Notes: generated by a model from the sequence alone, not told the origin. DNA of 22,527 bases from Bacteroides sp. OF04-15BH (GCF_003477995.1 NZ_QUEM01000042.1:1-22527); one strand, 5' to 3'. Shown: positions 1 through 7,475, numbered from the stretch's first letter. Translations and numbers: made by a program.

Positions 1-333
1 AAGGAGCAGGTCTTTAGTAGATTGGAGGAACTTGCTGCGGTTGCGAATCTTTCTTTGGAAGACCGGATAGCTTATGATAAAGCCTTGGACCGTTATCGGG
101 TGAGTCGCATTGTAGAAGAGGATGCCCGTGAGGCCGGCTGGAAAAAAGGGCTTGAAGAAGGCCGTGCAAAGGGCCACGCAGAAGGTCGTGCAGAAGGCCT
201 TGCTGAAGGTCACGCCGAAGGTAAAGCTGAAGAGAAAAGAACTATTGCCCGTAATATGAAGGCAATAGGCTTGACTTTGGAACAAATAAAGATTGCAACA
301 GGCCTTACAGAAAATGAAATTGAAGCATTGTAG
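1..333 (+). CDS. Rpn family recombination-promoting nuclease / putative transposase, C-terminal part (5' truncated)
   Basis: The frame is open from the first base of the window, so this is the 3' end of a longer gene; the TTG at 22 is internal. The visible 110 residues are a helical stretch, then a charged repeat tail (roughly codons 47-76) of GxAEG/GxAKG units. They end in a short helix-turn-helix-like segment with the motif IKIATGLTENEIEAL. That tail and ending are typical of the Rpn/PD-(D/E)XK nuclease-transposase family of Bacteroidetes, whose catalytic domain would lie upstream. Family members promote RecA-independent recombination in Enterobacteria; the role here is inferred only. The repeat units are also visible as degenerate 12-15-nt DNA repeats, which could vary in number between strains. 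A hairpin at 373-427 follows. Confidence 0.75.
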   Translation, partial: KEQVFSRLEELAAVANLSLEDRIAYDKALDRYRVSRIVEEDAREAGWKKGLEEGRAKGHAEGRAEGLAEGHAEGKAEEKRTIARNMKAIGLTLEQIKIATGLTENEIEAL

Positions 334-372
334 TTATTGCTGATCTTATTTCATATATTGAAATATAGAAAA

Positions 373-427
373 TATCCCTCTCTCTTTCTAGGCATGTTTG
401 TATGAGCATGGAAGGGAAAGAGGGATA
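373..427 (+). terminator. Hairpin terminator-like element downstream of the Rpn gene
   Basis: The outer arms tatccctc (373-380) and gagggata (420-427) pair perfectly. The inner arms tctctttc and gaagggaaa pair imperfectly around a loop containing two copies of gcatg. It lies between the Rpn gene and cat. Sequence and layout resemble the hairpin at 1854-1919. No clean T-tract follows, so termination is inferred. Confidence 0.5.
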
Positions 428-435
428 TAACTTTG
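428..435 (+). promoter_or_regulatory. Putative -7 box (TAACTTTG) upstream of cat
   Basis: The sequence is an exact match to the Bacteroides -7 consensus TAnnTTTG, about 100 nt before the cat start. The nearest TTTG (397-400) lies about 27 nt upstream, farther than the usual roughly 19-20 nt, so the -33 element is not convincing. Confidence 0.35.
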
Positions 436-532
436 TTAACGAACGTCCAAATAGCAGTCTTTAGGCGTTTGAAATATGAAAAACTGAATATTCATCTGTG
501 TAATAGGTCCTTGATCCGTAAAAGAGGAAATT

Positions 533-1186
533 ATGTTTAAACTTATAGATAAAGAAACGTGGAAAAGAAAACCGTATTTTGATCATTATTTCAATCAGAT
601 ACGGTGTACATATAGTATTACGGTAAATATAGATATCTCTGAGCTAATATCGTTCAAAAACCGGAAACATACAAAACTCTATCCTCTGTTGATTTATGTA
701 TTGACAAAGGCGGTAAATAACCATGAAGAGTTCCGGACGGCTATAAATGACAAGGGAGAACTGGGGGTATGGGATACCTTGCTGCCGTGTTATACGGTTT
801 TTCATAAGGAGAATGAAACTTTTTCCAATCTGTGGACGGAATGGGATGACAATCTGATGACTTTTCTTTCCAACTATGAGCAGGATATGGATATGTTTGG
901 TGGTAATTACGGTATAGATGCCAAACCTGATACTCCGGCCAATACATATCCTGTATCTTCCTTGCCGTGGGCTACGTTTACCGGTTTCAATCTGAACATA
1001 TTTGCAGATGGAAGTTATCTGTTGCCTATCTTTACTTATGGAAAGTATTTCCGTCAGGAGAACAAATATCTGATTCCACTGTCAGTTCAGGTGCATCATG
1101 CTGTTTGTGACGGATTTCATGTTTCAAGACTGATCCATGAAATACAGCAGATATGCCATGATATAAATAAGTGGGATGTTAAATAA
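533..1186 (+). CDS. cat: Type A chloramphenicol O-acetyltransferase
   Basis: The 217-residue length matches classic CAT monomers (about 213-220). The enzyme transfers acetyl from acetyl-CoA to the 3-hydroxyl of chloramphenicol as a cytoplasmic trimer. The signature HHAVCDGFH is at residues 188-196, with the second His (189) the catalytic base and Asp193 the structural Asp. The upstream PWATFTGFNLN stretch matches the conserved serine/threonine active-site segment. An A/G-rich ribosome-binding stretch (aaagaggaaa) lies just before the ATG at 533. A lipoprotein gene follows after 27 nt and may be co-transcribed. CatA-like proteins are common on Bacteroidales chromosomes, so activity on chloramphenicol is likely but not proven; another acyl acceptor is possible. 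No mobile-element genes directly flank it except the Rpn fragment. Confidence 0.9.
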   Translation: MFKLIDKETWKRKPYFDHYFNQIRCTYSITVNIDISELISFKNRKHTKLYPLLIYVLTKAVNNHEEFRTAINDKGELGVWDTLLPCYTVFHKENETFSNLWTEWDDNLMTFLSNYEQDMDMFGGNYGIDAKPDTPANTYPVSSLPWATFTGFNLNIFADGSYLLPIFTYGKYFRQENKYLIPLSVQVHHAVCDGFHVSRLIHEIQQICHDINKWDVK

Positions 1187-1213
1187 ATCTAGTACAATTA
1201 TTAAAACAAGAAA

Positions 1214-1846
1214 ATGATGAAGAAATTAGGTTCATTCGTATTGTGTGCCTTGCTGATGTCCTGTTCTTTCAGCAAGAATGAGAAGAATGGTGTTACTGAT
1301 GCGACTGGGAAAGATAGCGTCGATTCAGCAAAACAGGAGGTAAGTGTGGTGGAATTCAATAAAGAATTGACATATCCCGGAAGCAAGATTTCCTTTAAAG
1401 TAAGTACAATGGGAGACAGTCTGATGGTTCAGCCTTCTGGCTTAAGTATATCCAATGAAACGTTGCGTCATGACATTACCGGATATACGGTTGTCAATGC
1501 CGAAATAGGAGATCTGAACATTGATGGTTATCCTGAAGTGCTGGTCTATCTGACTTCGGATGGCAGCGGTAGTTACGGAAAATTAATCGGATATTCTGTA
1601 AACAATGGAAAATCTGTAAGCCAGGTGTATTTGCCGGATATTTCAGAAAACAATGAGGTAAACAAAGGCTATATGGGGCACGATGAAATGGCGATTGTAG
1701 AAAATACATTCTGCCAGCGTTTCCCTATCTATGAAGAAGGTGACAGCAATGCCAACCCGACGGGCAAGACACGCCAGATACAGTATAAAATGGTGGATGG
1801 AGAAACGGGCAGAATCTTGCAAATAGATAAGGTCGTGGAATTCTAA
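1214..1846 (+). CDS. PliI-like lysozyme-inhibitor lipoprotein (tentative)
   Basis: This 210-residue protein has a lipoprotein signal with lipobox LMSC (Cys17). Serines and lysines follow the Cys rather than acidic residues, so a periplasm-facing anchor is as likely as a surface one. The body has a DxNxDG loop (EIGDLNIDGYPEVLVY) followed by the motif SDGSGSYGKLIGYS. This resembles the short Gly/Ser/Tyr motif of PliI-type periplasmic inhibitors of invertebrate-type lysozyme. A later RQIQYKMVDGE strand is also typical of Bacteroidetes members as I recall them. I infer a role in protecting the cell wall from lysozyme. The start could be either of two adjacent ATGs (1214 or 1217). It lies 27 nt after cat and before a strong hairpin. 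The family call rests on motif memory, not on a search. Confidence 0.6.
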   Translation: MMKKLGSFVLCALLMSCSFSKNEKNGVTDATGKDSVDSAKQEVSVVEFNKELTYPGSKISFKVSTMGDSLMVQPSGLSISNETLRHDITGYTVVNAEIGDLNIDGYPEVLVYLTSDGSGSYGKLIGYSVNNGKSVSQVYLPDISENNEVNKGYMGHDEMAIVENTFCQRFPIYEEGDSNANPTGKTRQIQYKMVDGETGRILQIDKVVEF

Positions 1847-1853
1847 TAGAAAA

Positions 1854-1919
1854 TCCCCTCTCTCTTTTCTGTTATGCAGTAGGAGCATGGAACAGAAAGA
1901 GAGAGGGACGTTTATTTTT
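1854..1919. terminator. Bidirectional intrinsic terminator between convergent genes
   Basis: Long arms cccctctctcttttctgtt (1855-1873) and aacagaaagagagaggga (1891-1908) pair almost completely around a 17-nt loop, followed by a T-rich run. It sits between the stop of the PliI-like gene and the stop of the minus-strand lactonase gene, so it can serve both. Confidence 0.8.
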
Positions 1920-1933
1920 GATGCGTGGCAAGA

Positions 1934-3067
1934 TTATTGCCGCTTGACGAATTTCAGGCATACCGGTTTCGGCATTTCGATGCGCTGGCCGGTGTCTTGC
2001 AATAATCCGGTTTCGGGGTTACGTTGATAAATCTCCACAGCGTTGGCGTCACGGCAGGCCACGAGTAGATAATTGCCGTTTGGCGAAATGGCAAAGTTGC
2101 GCGGATGGCTGCCGGTTTTCTGATAGCCCACTTTGGTCAGGCTGCCGTCTTCTGTTACTTCAAAGATGGCAATACCGTCGTTCTGAAGTCGGCAGGAAGC
2201 ATAGACGAAATGTCCGTCGGGAGAAACGTGGATGTCTGCTCCTCCCTGAGCATGACAGGTATCGGCCAGTACGGTTTGCATGGTGTCCAGTCGGGCTTCG
2301 TCATAAGAGAAGACCATCACCTGGCCGGAGAGTTCGCTCATGAGATAGATATGCTTGCCATTGGGCGATGGGGTCAGATGACGGGGACCGGTAGCCGGAG
2401 GCAGTAAGATATCTTTTCGTGCGGCGGTATCAAGCAAAGCCTTTGTTGAATCCAGCGGGAAGGAATAGATCCGGTCTGTTCCCAAATCACTGGCCAGCAG
2501 ATAACGCTTGTCGGGGGTGAAGAGAATGCAGTGCAGATGAGGCTGCTTCTGCCGTTCGGCATCTGCTCCCTTTCCGGAAAAGACAATCGGGTGGGCCGGG
2601 CTTAGCTTTCCGTCCTGACGGATGGGGAAGACAGAAATACTTCCGCCCAGATAGTTGGCGGTCACGGCATAGCGTTCGTCGGGCGACAGGGCCACATAGC
2701 AGGGAGCGCCTCCCAGAGTGCGTTCCTCGTTCAGCAGTGCAAGGGTTCCTTTTTCGCGGTCAAAGGTCAGGGCATGCAGGGAGGCCGTTTCGCCTTCATC
2801 CTCGGTTACGGAATAAATCCGACTGCCGTCGGCCGAGGGGGTCAGAAACGAAGGGTTGGAAACACCTTTTATTCCGCTGACATATTCGCTCTTGCCGTTG
2901 TTCTGGTCAAAACTATATACCTTGATGCCTTCTTCCGAGGCCGGAGCATAGCTGCCGATGAGCAGGTAGTATTCGTCCGTTTCACTCTTGCCGCTTCCGC
3001 TGTTTCCGCATCCCGAAAGAAAGGTCGCGGCGCACAGTGCCGCCGCCCAAATGCTTTTCTTGTTCAT
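1934..3067 (-). CDS. Lactonase family beta-propeller lipoprotein (6-phosphogluconolactonase-like)
   Basis: The 377-residue protein has lipobox LSGC (Cys20) followed by GNSGSG, with no acidic surface-export motif, so periplasm-facing anchoring is likely. The rest reads as a seven-bladed propeller of the YbhE/lactonase family. It begins YYLLIGSYAPASEEGIKVY and contains repeated blades with NPSFLTPSADG, PCYVALSPDERY, PHLHCILFTPDKRYL, GPRHLTPSPNGKH, GGADIHVSPDGHFVY and HPRNFAISPNGNYLL. Family enzymes hydrolyse 6-phosphogluconolactone in the pentose phosphate pathway. An exported copy cannot serve that cytoplasmic step, so it may act on other sugar lactones. It is downstream of and co-directional with the WYL regulator gene (84-nt gap) and convergent with the PliI-like gene. 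Confidence 0.88.
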   Translation of the reverse strand: MNKKSIWAAALCAATFLSGCGNSGSGKSETDEYYLLIGSYAPASEEGIKVYSFDQNNGKSEYVSGIKGVSNPSFLTPSADGSRIYSVTEDEGETASLHALTFDREKGTLALLNEERTLGGAPCYVALSPDERYAVTANYLGGSISVFPIRQDGKLSPAHPIVFSGKGADAERQKQPHLHCILFTPDKRYLLASDLGTDRIYSFPLDSTKALLDTAARKDILLPPATGPRHLTPSPNGKHIYLMSELSGQVMVFSYDEARLDTMQTVLADTCHAQGGADIHVSPDGHFVYASCRLQNDGIAIFEVTEDGSLTKVGYQKTGSHPRNFAISPNGNYLLVACRDANAVEIYQRNPETGLLQDTGQRIEMPKPVCLKFVKRQ

Positions 3068-3132
3068 TGTTCTTTTATATTATTGGTTTTGTTGTTTAAC
3101 TGATGGTCGTTCCGGACCGTTCTGTCAAGGTT

Positions 3133-3140
3133 CAAAATTA
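3133..3140 (-). promoter_or_regulatory. Putative -7 box for the lactonase gene (TAATTTTG on the minus strand)
   Basis: Read on the minus strand this is an exact TAnnTTTG match in the 84-nt gap between the WYL regulator stop and the lactonase start, about 65 nt before the ATG. No good -33 TTTG precedes it. Confidence 0.35.
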
Positions 3141-3152
3141 GAAAAAATATTG

Positions 3153-4088
3153 TTATTCCCCATCTTTTTGGGGGGATTTGAGTTGGCTTTGGGGCTCATT
3201 GGTTTGAGGATTATAGATGTGAAACAGGTCTTCGGCAGTTTCTTCCATTTCCTTTCGGAGGGATTCGGGGCTGAGCACTTCCAGTGATGAACCGCAGGAA
3301 AGGAGTTCCTGCACAAAGTCATAGCAGGGCTTCAGGTAGAGTTCGAAAATCATATAGTCATCATCCTGATGAATCAGCCGCTGTGAGGGATGAAGTTTCC
3401 GGGTGTGGAGATAGATGCCCTGTTCGCACGTCACCTTCAAAACAATATGTTCCTTTGGCACCGGCATCTGGATGATACCGTAATAATCCCGGAACATTGT
3501 CTTTGCATCGGCATCATTCCGAAACCGGAAGCGCTGCTCGGTGAGCCTTACGGACTTGATGCGGTCGAAACAGTAGGTTCGGAATACTCCTTCATCCGGT
3601 TTTCTGGCAATGAGATACCACCGGTGCTTGAACAGTTTGATAAAATAAGGTTCGACGCACCGTTCCTTGGGGTCGTCCCAGAAAGGCTGATATACCAGAT
3701 GGATGCACCGCCCTTTTTCCATGGCTTCGGTCACGGTGTCGATCAGTTCTTCACCGCCCGAGGTGGTGTCGAGCATGATGCGGTCTTTCAGTTTGCTCCT
3801 GCGGGTGATGGCATTGGATGCGGTGTACGACTGGAGCAGCCATTTAAACATACTGTTTTGAGTGACTTGTTCCGGATGTTCCAGAAAGTATTCCTGAGTT
3901 CTCGGATTATATTCGATGTTTGTGTCGAACAGAGATTCGGCCTTTTTTCTGTAGTTACCGAAGGTGTTCCGGTGTATGCTGCATGCTTCGTTCCGGTGTC
4001 TGGACCATTCTTGTAGGATGGTCTCTTTGGTGGCTGCTTTTCTCTGCAAAAGAAAAGAGACCATCCAGATAGCAAATTCCGTTTTCAT
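3153..4088 (-). CDS. WYL-domain transcriptional regulator
   Basis: The ATG at 4088 was chosen because AGGAAAC lies just upstream of it; an in-frame ATG at 4154 would add 22 residues but would include the promoter region. The 311-residue product has an N-terminal winged-helix-like segment (about residues 1-75: ATKETILQEW..., then NTFGNYRKKAESLF). A WYL domain follows (about 105-200) with the core RWYLIARKPDEG and the downstream FDRIKSV motif. A WCX-like C-terminal part ends in EMEETAEDLFHIY. WYL proteins are ligand-sensing DNA-binding regulators, often of stress, phage-defence or DNA-damage genes. It is divergent from the S41 peptidase gene across a palindrome, and the lactonase gene lies downstream. 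Both are candidate targets. The ligand is unknown. Confidence 0.88.
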   Translation of the reverse strand: MKTEFAIWMVSFLLQRKAATKETILQEWSRHRNEACSIHRNTFGNYRKKAESLFDTNIEYNPRTQEYFLEHPEQVTQNSMFKWLLQSYTASNAITRRSKLKDRIMLDTTSGGEELIDTVTEAMEKGRCIHLVYQPFWDDPKERCVEPYFIKLFKHRWYLIARKPDEGVFRTYCFDRIKSVRLTEQRFRFRNDADAKTMFRDYYGIIQMPVPKEHIVLKVTCEQGIYLHTRKLHPSQRLIHQDDDYMIFELYLKPCYDFVQELLSCGSSLEVLSPESLRKEMEETAEDLFHIYNPQTNEPQSQLKSPQKDGE

Positions 4089-4117
4089 TGTTTCCTGTTT
4101 TAATGATTGACTTTTTG

Positions 4118-4125
4118 CAAAAGTA
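4118..4125 (-). promoter_or_regulatory. Putative -7 box for the WYL regulator (TACTTTTG on the minus strand)
   Basis: It is an exact TAnnTTTG match on the minus strand, about 30 nt before the chosen ATG. It lies 10 nt from the left edge of the palindrome at 4136-4152. Confidence 0.5.
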
Positions 4126-4135
4126 GCATAATCCA

Positions 4136-4152
4136 GCACAAATATTTTGTGC
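4136..4152. promoter_or_regulatory. Candidate operator: 7-3-7 palindrome in the divergent promoter region
   Basis: GCACAAA and TTTGTGC form a perfect 7-bp inverted repeat with a 3-nt spacer. It lies exactly 10 nt from each of two divergent -7 boxes (4118-4125 minus, 4163-4170 plus). This is where a dimeric regulator could control both genes. The WYL protein itself is the obvious candidate, by inference from position only. Confidence 0.5.
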
Positions 4153-4162
4153 ATGACCGGAA

Positions 4163-4170
4163 TAATTTTG
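4163..4170 (+). promoter_or_regulatory. Putative -7 box for the S41 peptidase (TAATTTTG)
   Basis: It is an exact TAnnTTTG match about 45 nt before the ATG at 4216, and 10 nt from the right edge of the palindrome. Confidence 0.5.
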
Positions 4171-4215
4171 CCCCGGAGAAAAGAAAACGTTTCTTGGATT
4201 TAAACGAAACGAATA

Positions 4216-5631
4216 ATGAATGTGTGTATGGATTGGTTTTTGCTTTTGCAGACGGTGTCTGCTATTGTGCTGTCGGTGATTGGGGTGCTGGGGTTGATTT
4301 TTCGAAAAAGACTGGGAAAGCGGAAACTGTGTCTGTTGTGTCTTGTGTTGCTTGTAGGAATAGGGTATAACGGATACCGTATTTATGACTGCTTATGGTG
4401 GAAACGCCATCTCGCAATGGAGGCGGAACTTCAATTTGTTGGGGATCAGAAAATACGGCCGGAGGACTATCCCGAGGATTTTGAGGAAATTTGCAACGTG
4501 GTGGAAAAGCATTACAAACTGGCGAAGCGTAAGGGGATTGCCCTGGAAACGCTTCGTGAGGAGTGTCGGCAGGAAGTGCTTCGGGCAAAGAATAATACGG
4601 AATATGTGCGGGTGCTTCAGAAGTATTTTGCGGCACTGAAGAATTTGCATTCTTTTCCGATGTATGCGCCTTATCAGGCACCGGCAAGTGCGGAATGGCG
4701 GTGTGACTCGCTTTATGTTACGGGGAGTTTGTTGGCGTTGCCGGTGAGAGCGGGGGATAGGATTCTGTCCATTGACGGTAAGGAGGCTTCCGTCTGGAGA
4801 GACAGTATGATGCAATATGTCTCTGCCTCTACCGATAAGGCCCGCTATAAAAGTACGGCCTCGTGGGTGTTTTCCAGTTATACGGACAGTATCCGCAGAC
4901 TGGGTTTGAGTAGAGGTGATTCTGTCTTATTTGTAGATGTGCCGTTGAGTCGGGACGGAAAGAAGCAAGTACAACTGCACCATGAGGTTGGAGATCAGAA
5001 AAGGCAAAAGAGGGATGCTGCTACTCACGAGAAAAAGGAAATAAGGAAAGGGAAATCGAATCTGGAAATGCTTGCGCTTCATGATTTCGAAGAGAGTACG
5101 CTGACGCGTTTTCTGCTTCAGTTCTGCAAGGCGAGGGACTCCCGGCATATCATTCTGGATTTGACGGATAATACTGGCGGTTGGGTCGCTGATGCCGAAC
5201 TGATTGCGGCTCTTTTCCTGGAAAAGCCTTATCAGGGAAAGCATCTGATCGAACCTTTGCCGCAGGCTTATAAAGGTGAACTTTATGTGATGATCAATTC
5301 CGGGACCTGTTCGGCTGCAGAGTATCTGGCCAGTATTCTGAAGGAATCGGGTCGCGCAGTGCTGATAGGTGAAGAAACGGCAGGAGATTTTGGTACTATG
5401 GTGCTGACCTTTCGCACGGCGCATGGTACTTATTTCAGACTGGGAGCGGAGCTGCCGCAGCTTACATCGGGAGGAAACCCAACCGAAGGAGTCGGCCTTG
5501 TACCTGATGATCCGGTGAAGGAACATTTTTCGGAGCCGTTTCGGGAAACAATACGACGGAGAACAATAGTTTTGATCCTGAACCAGGTGATTCAGAAAAA
5601 GAAAAAAGAACTTTTTTTACAAAATACTTGA
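4216..5631 (+). CDS. Membrane-anchored S41 family (C-terminal processing/tricorn-like) serine peptidase
   Basis: The 471-residue protein begins with two hydrophobic segments (about residues 5-28 and 37-54) separated by RKRLGKRK, so it is probably membrane-anchored with the catalytic part exported. A PDZ-like stretch (VRAGDRILSIDGKEASVW, about 175-193) precedes the TSPc/S41 core. The core contains the strand IILDLTDNTGGW and the nucleophile motif INSGTCSAAEYLA, with Ser366 the likely nucleophile. GEETAGDFG follows, then PQLTSGGNPTEGVGLVPDD. The GEETAG motif fits the S41B/tricorn-like branch rather than CtpA with its catalytic Lys. Such enzymes cleave misfolded or specific envelope proteins; the substrate is unknown. 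The gene is divergent from a WYL regulator, which may control it. An in-frame ATG at 4228 is an alternative start. Confidence 0.85.
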   Translation: MNVCMDWFLLLQTVSAIVLSVIGVLGLIFRKRLGKRKLCLLCLVLLVGIGYNGYRIYDCLWWKRHLAMEAELQFVGDQKIRPEDYPEDFEEICNVVEKHYKLAKRKGIALETLREECRQEVLRAKNNTEYVRVLQKYFAALKNLHSFPMYAPYQAPASAEWRCDSLYVTGSLLALPVRAGDRILSIDGKEASVWRDSMMQYVSASTDKARYKSTASWVFSSYTDSIRRLGLSRGDSVLFVDVPLSRDGKKQVQLHHEVGDQKRQKRDAATHEKKEIRKGKSNLEMLALHDFEESTLTRFLLQFCKARDSRHIILDLTDNTGGWVADAELIAALFLEKPYQGKHLIEPLPQAYKGELYVMINSGTCSAAEYLASILKESGRAVLIGEETAGDFGTMVLTFRTAHGTYFRLGAELPQLTSGGNPTEGVGLVPDDPVKEHFSEPFRETIRRRTIVLILNQVIQKKKKELFLQNT

Positions 5632-5686
5632 TAGATTGATGATATAAACCTTATCTTTAGGATTGCTAACTTGAAAATATAAGAAT

Positions 5687-6412
5687 ATGGATTTGAGAGA
5701 AATTTTACGGAGATATTTTCTGTTTTCTGGTAATGATGAGGTGATGAAACAGTATGAACAATTCTTTCATGGATGTTCTGATGAAGAGTTTAGTCTGTTT
5801 CTGACAGAGCATGTTTTGAGTAATGTGGATTTAAAGCATCGACTGGCAAAAGAAATTGTGGCGAAGATAAAAGATGAGGGGGATTCTTGTCGGTTTAAAT
5901 GGAACATGCTGGATGAAAGACTGATGTGCTTTGTGGCGTATTATGTGGCAAAAGAGATTTTGAATTCTCCTATGTCTGTAGAGCAAGCGCAAAGTATGCT
6001 GTCCTGCTCTGTAGGTGAAGGCCGTGTCGATAAAGGTTCATACCTTAAAGGACTTACTCTGGCTTCTGATGAGGTTCACATGCCGGTTCGTATGCGGCCG
6101 GGAGGGGATATGCATCAGGGGTATCGCCATTTCATAATCAATCTTTTGTGTTTCAATACTCCAAAATTCCTGATGGGATGCCGGTGCGACAGCGGACCGA
6201 TATACAGTATGAAGTATCATAAGGGGTGCAGCCCGATAGGCATACAGGAAGCAATGAACGGTGACCGATGGACCGTTTTTCAGGTGGACCAGTCTTTGAC
6301 GGATGATTTTACGGCTGTTTTCAGCAATGGGTTGGACGGAGACGGCACGGTAGAAGTCTGTGACTGGATAAATGAGGGAGTGCAAAGGGTGTTGTTCCGG
6401 TCCAATTATTGA
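5687..6412 (+). CDS. Hypothetical cytoplasmic protein, Cys-rich
   Basis: I do not recognise this 241-residue protein. It has no signal peptide or membrane segment. The N-terminal half (to about residue 110) is predicted helical and acidic. The C-terminal half contains a GCRCDSGPIYSMKYHKGCS stretch and later NGLDGDGTVEVCDWI. There are about nine cysteines, several in the middle region, which could bind a metal but show no classic zinc-ribbon spacing. It starts 55 nt after the S41 peptidase gene on the same strand and may be read from that promoter; a weak TATCTTTA box (5652-5659) also precedes it. Codon use looks native, and the reading frame is intact. Confidence 0.65.
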   Translation: MDLREILRRYFLFSGNDEVMKQYEQFFHGCSDEEFSLFLTEHVLSNVDLKHRLAKEIVAKIKDEGDSCRFKWNMLDERLMCFVAYYVAKEILNSPMSVEQAQSMLSCSVGEGRVDKGSYLKGLTLASDEVHMPVRMRPGGDMHQGYRHFIINLLCFNTPKFLMGCRCDSGPIYSMKYHKGCSPIGIQEAMNGDRWTVFQVDQSLTDDFTAVFSNGLDGDGTVEVCDWINEGVQRVLFRSNY

Positions 6413-6451
6413 TTAAAGGTTTCTGGGCCTGCATATATAATAGAAACAGAA

Positions 6452-6630
6452 GGCTGACCCAAAAGGCAAATTTCATAAAGGAGAATCTACAAAAAGTAAC
6501 TTGATTGTCCTGATTTTATTATTGAGAACCTTATCATATCACCAAAAAGGGAGTTTGATAAGGCTCTTTTATATAATAGGACTTACAATTTGTAGTTTTT
6601 CAGAAAATGCAATTTACTTTTGGATCAGCC
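6452..6630. mobile_element. MITE-like element or IS remnant with terminal inverted repeats
   Basis: The left end GGCTGACCCAAAAG (6452-6465) and the reverse complement of the right end, GGCTGATCCAAAAG (6617-6630), match at 13 of 14 bases. Similarity continues inward for about 40 nt: AAATT-CAT, then CTACAAA with TGTAA/AGTAA. At 179 bp it has no transposase gene, so it looks like a non-autonomous element. A target-site duplication is not evident. A strong terminator hairpin lies inside it. I cannot assign the parent IS family. Confidence 0.6.
6524..6570 (+). terminator. Intrinsic terminator within the repeat element
   Basis: gagaaccttatca (6524-6536) and tgataaggctc (6556-6566) pair with a small bulge around a 19-nt loop, followed by TTTT. 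It can stop transcription from the S41 peptidase/hypothetical gene side before the minus-strand genes begin. Confidence 0.6.
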
Positions 6631-6637
6631 CCTTCGG

Positions 6638-7459
6638 TTATTTCAGTTTGCTGTAGGCTTCATCGTCTACCGGTTCCAGCCATTCGTTGGCCGTTTCTTC
6701 GCCCGGTACTTCAAAGGCCAGGTGTGCGAACCAGCTGTCGGCTGCGGCACCGTGCCAGTGCTTCACGTTGGCCGGAATGTGAATGACGGTGCCCGGCAGA
6801 ATCTTTACGGCCGGTTTGCCTTCTTCCTGATACCAGCCTGTGCCGGCCACACCAATCAGCATTTGTCCGCCGCCGCTCTTGGCCCGGTGAATGTGCCAGT
6901 TGTTGCGGCATCCTGGTTCGAAGGTAACATTGAACACCGGAACCTGTTCGGTGGAAACAGGAGCCAGATAGCTGTTGCCGATAAAGTATTTTGCAAAAGC
7001 AGAATTCGGTTCTCCGATCGGGAAGATCATCTCACGCTGGAAAGCGGCTTTGGCATCTGTGCCTTGTGTGTCGTCCTGCCATACTTCCTTGGCCAGACGG
7101 AAAGCCGCCCAAGCTTTCGGCCATCCGGCATAGAAGCTCAGGTGAGTCAGTATCTCGGAGATCTCTGTGCGGGTAATGCCGTTCTGTTTGGCGGTCTGAA
7201 GATGATAGGTGAGGGAACTGTCGGTGATGCCCTGACTGATGAGCGAAGTGATGGTTATCAGACTACGGTCGCGCAGACTGAGTTTGTCGGTACGGCTCCA
7301 CACCTCACCGAAAAGCACATCGTCGTTCAACTCCGCGAATTTAGGGGCAAATTCTCCCAGCTGGTCGCGTCCGGCTGTTTGTTTTACTTTTTCTTGTGCC
7401 ATAATTGTTGTACTGTTTAGAATCAATGCGCCAAGCGCAAGGATAGTTCTGATTTTCAT
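6638..7459 (-). CDS. Exported carboxymuconolactone decarboxylase (CMD) / cupin fusion protein
   Basis: The 273-residue protein starts with a cleavable signal peptide ending near TTIMAQ (residue 22), so it is probably periplasmic. Residues about 35-130 form a CMD/AhpD-fold domain (LSLRDRSLITITSLISQG, then ITRTEISEILTHLSFYAGWPKAW). Residues about 165-260 form a cupin: GCRNNWHIHRAKSGGGQ gives two metal-ligand His, with Gln where cupins usually have Glu. LPGTVIHIPANVKHWHGA follows. The CMD half lacks the CxxC pair of peroxidatic AhpD enzymes, so it is not a thiol peroxidase. Known family members decarboxylate or bind lactone substrates; the substrate here is unknown. It follows the exported flavodoxin gene by 16 nt on the same strand, implying an operon and perhaps a shared redox function. 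Confidence 0.88.
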   Translation of the reverse strand: MKIRTILALGALILNSTTIMAQEKVKQTAGRDQLGEFAPKFAELNDDVLFGEVWSRTDKLSLRDRSLITITSLISQGITDSSLTYHLQTAKQNGITRTEISEILTHLSFYAGWPKAWAAFRLAKEVWQDDTQGTDAKAAFQREMIFPIGEPNSAFAKYFIGNSYLAPVSTEQVPVFNVTFEPGCRNNWHIHRAKSGGGQMLIGVAGTGWYQEEGKPAVKILPGTVIHIPANVKHWHGAAADSWFAHLAFEVPGEETANEWLEPVDDEAYSKLK

Positions 7460-7475
7460 AATCTATGTTTTTAGC

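Noticed and set aside
4154..4154. Earlier ATG start for the WYL regulator
   Set aside because: It would place the promoter box and palindrome inside the coding region, and it lacks the good ribosome-binding site seen before 4088.
6620..7420. Plus-strand open frame of 266 codons opposite the CMD/cupin gene
   Set aside because: The minus-strand gene has a signal peptide and two recognisable domains; the plus-strand frame shows none.
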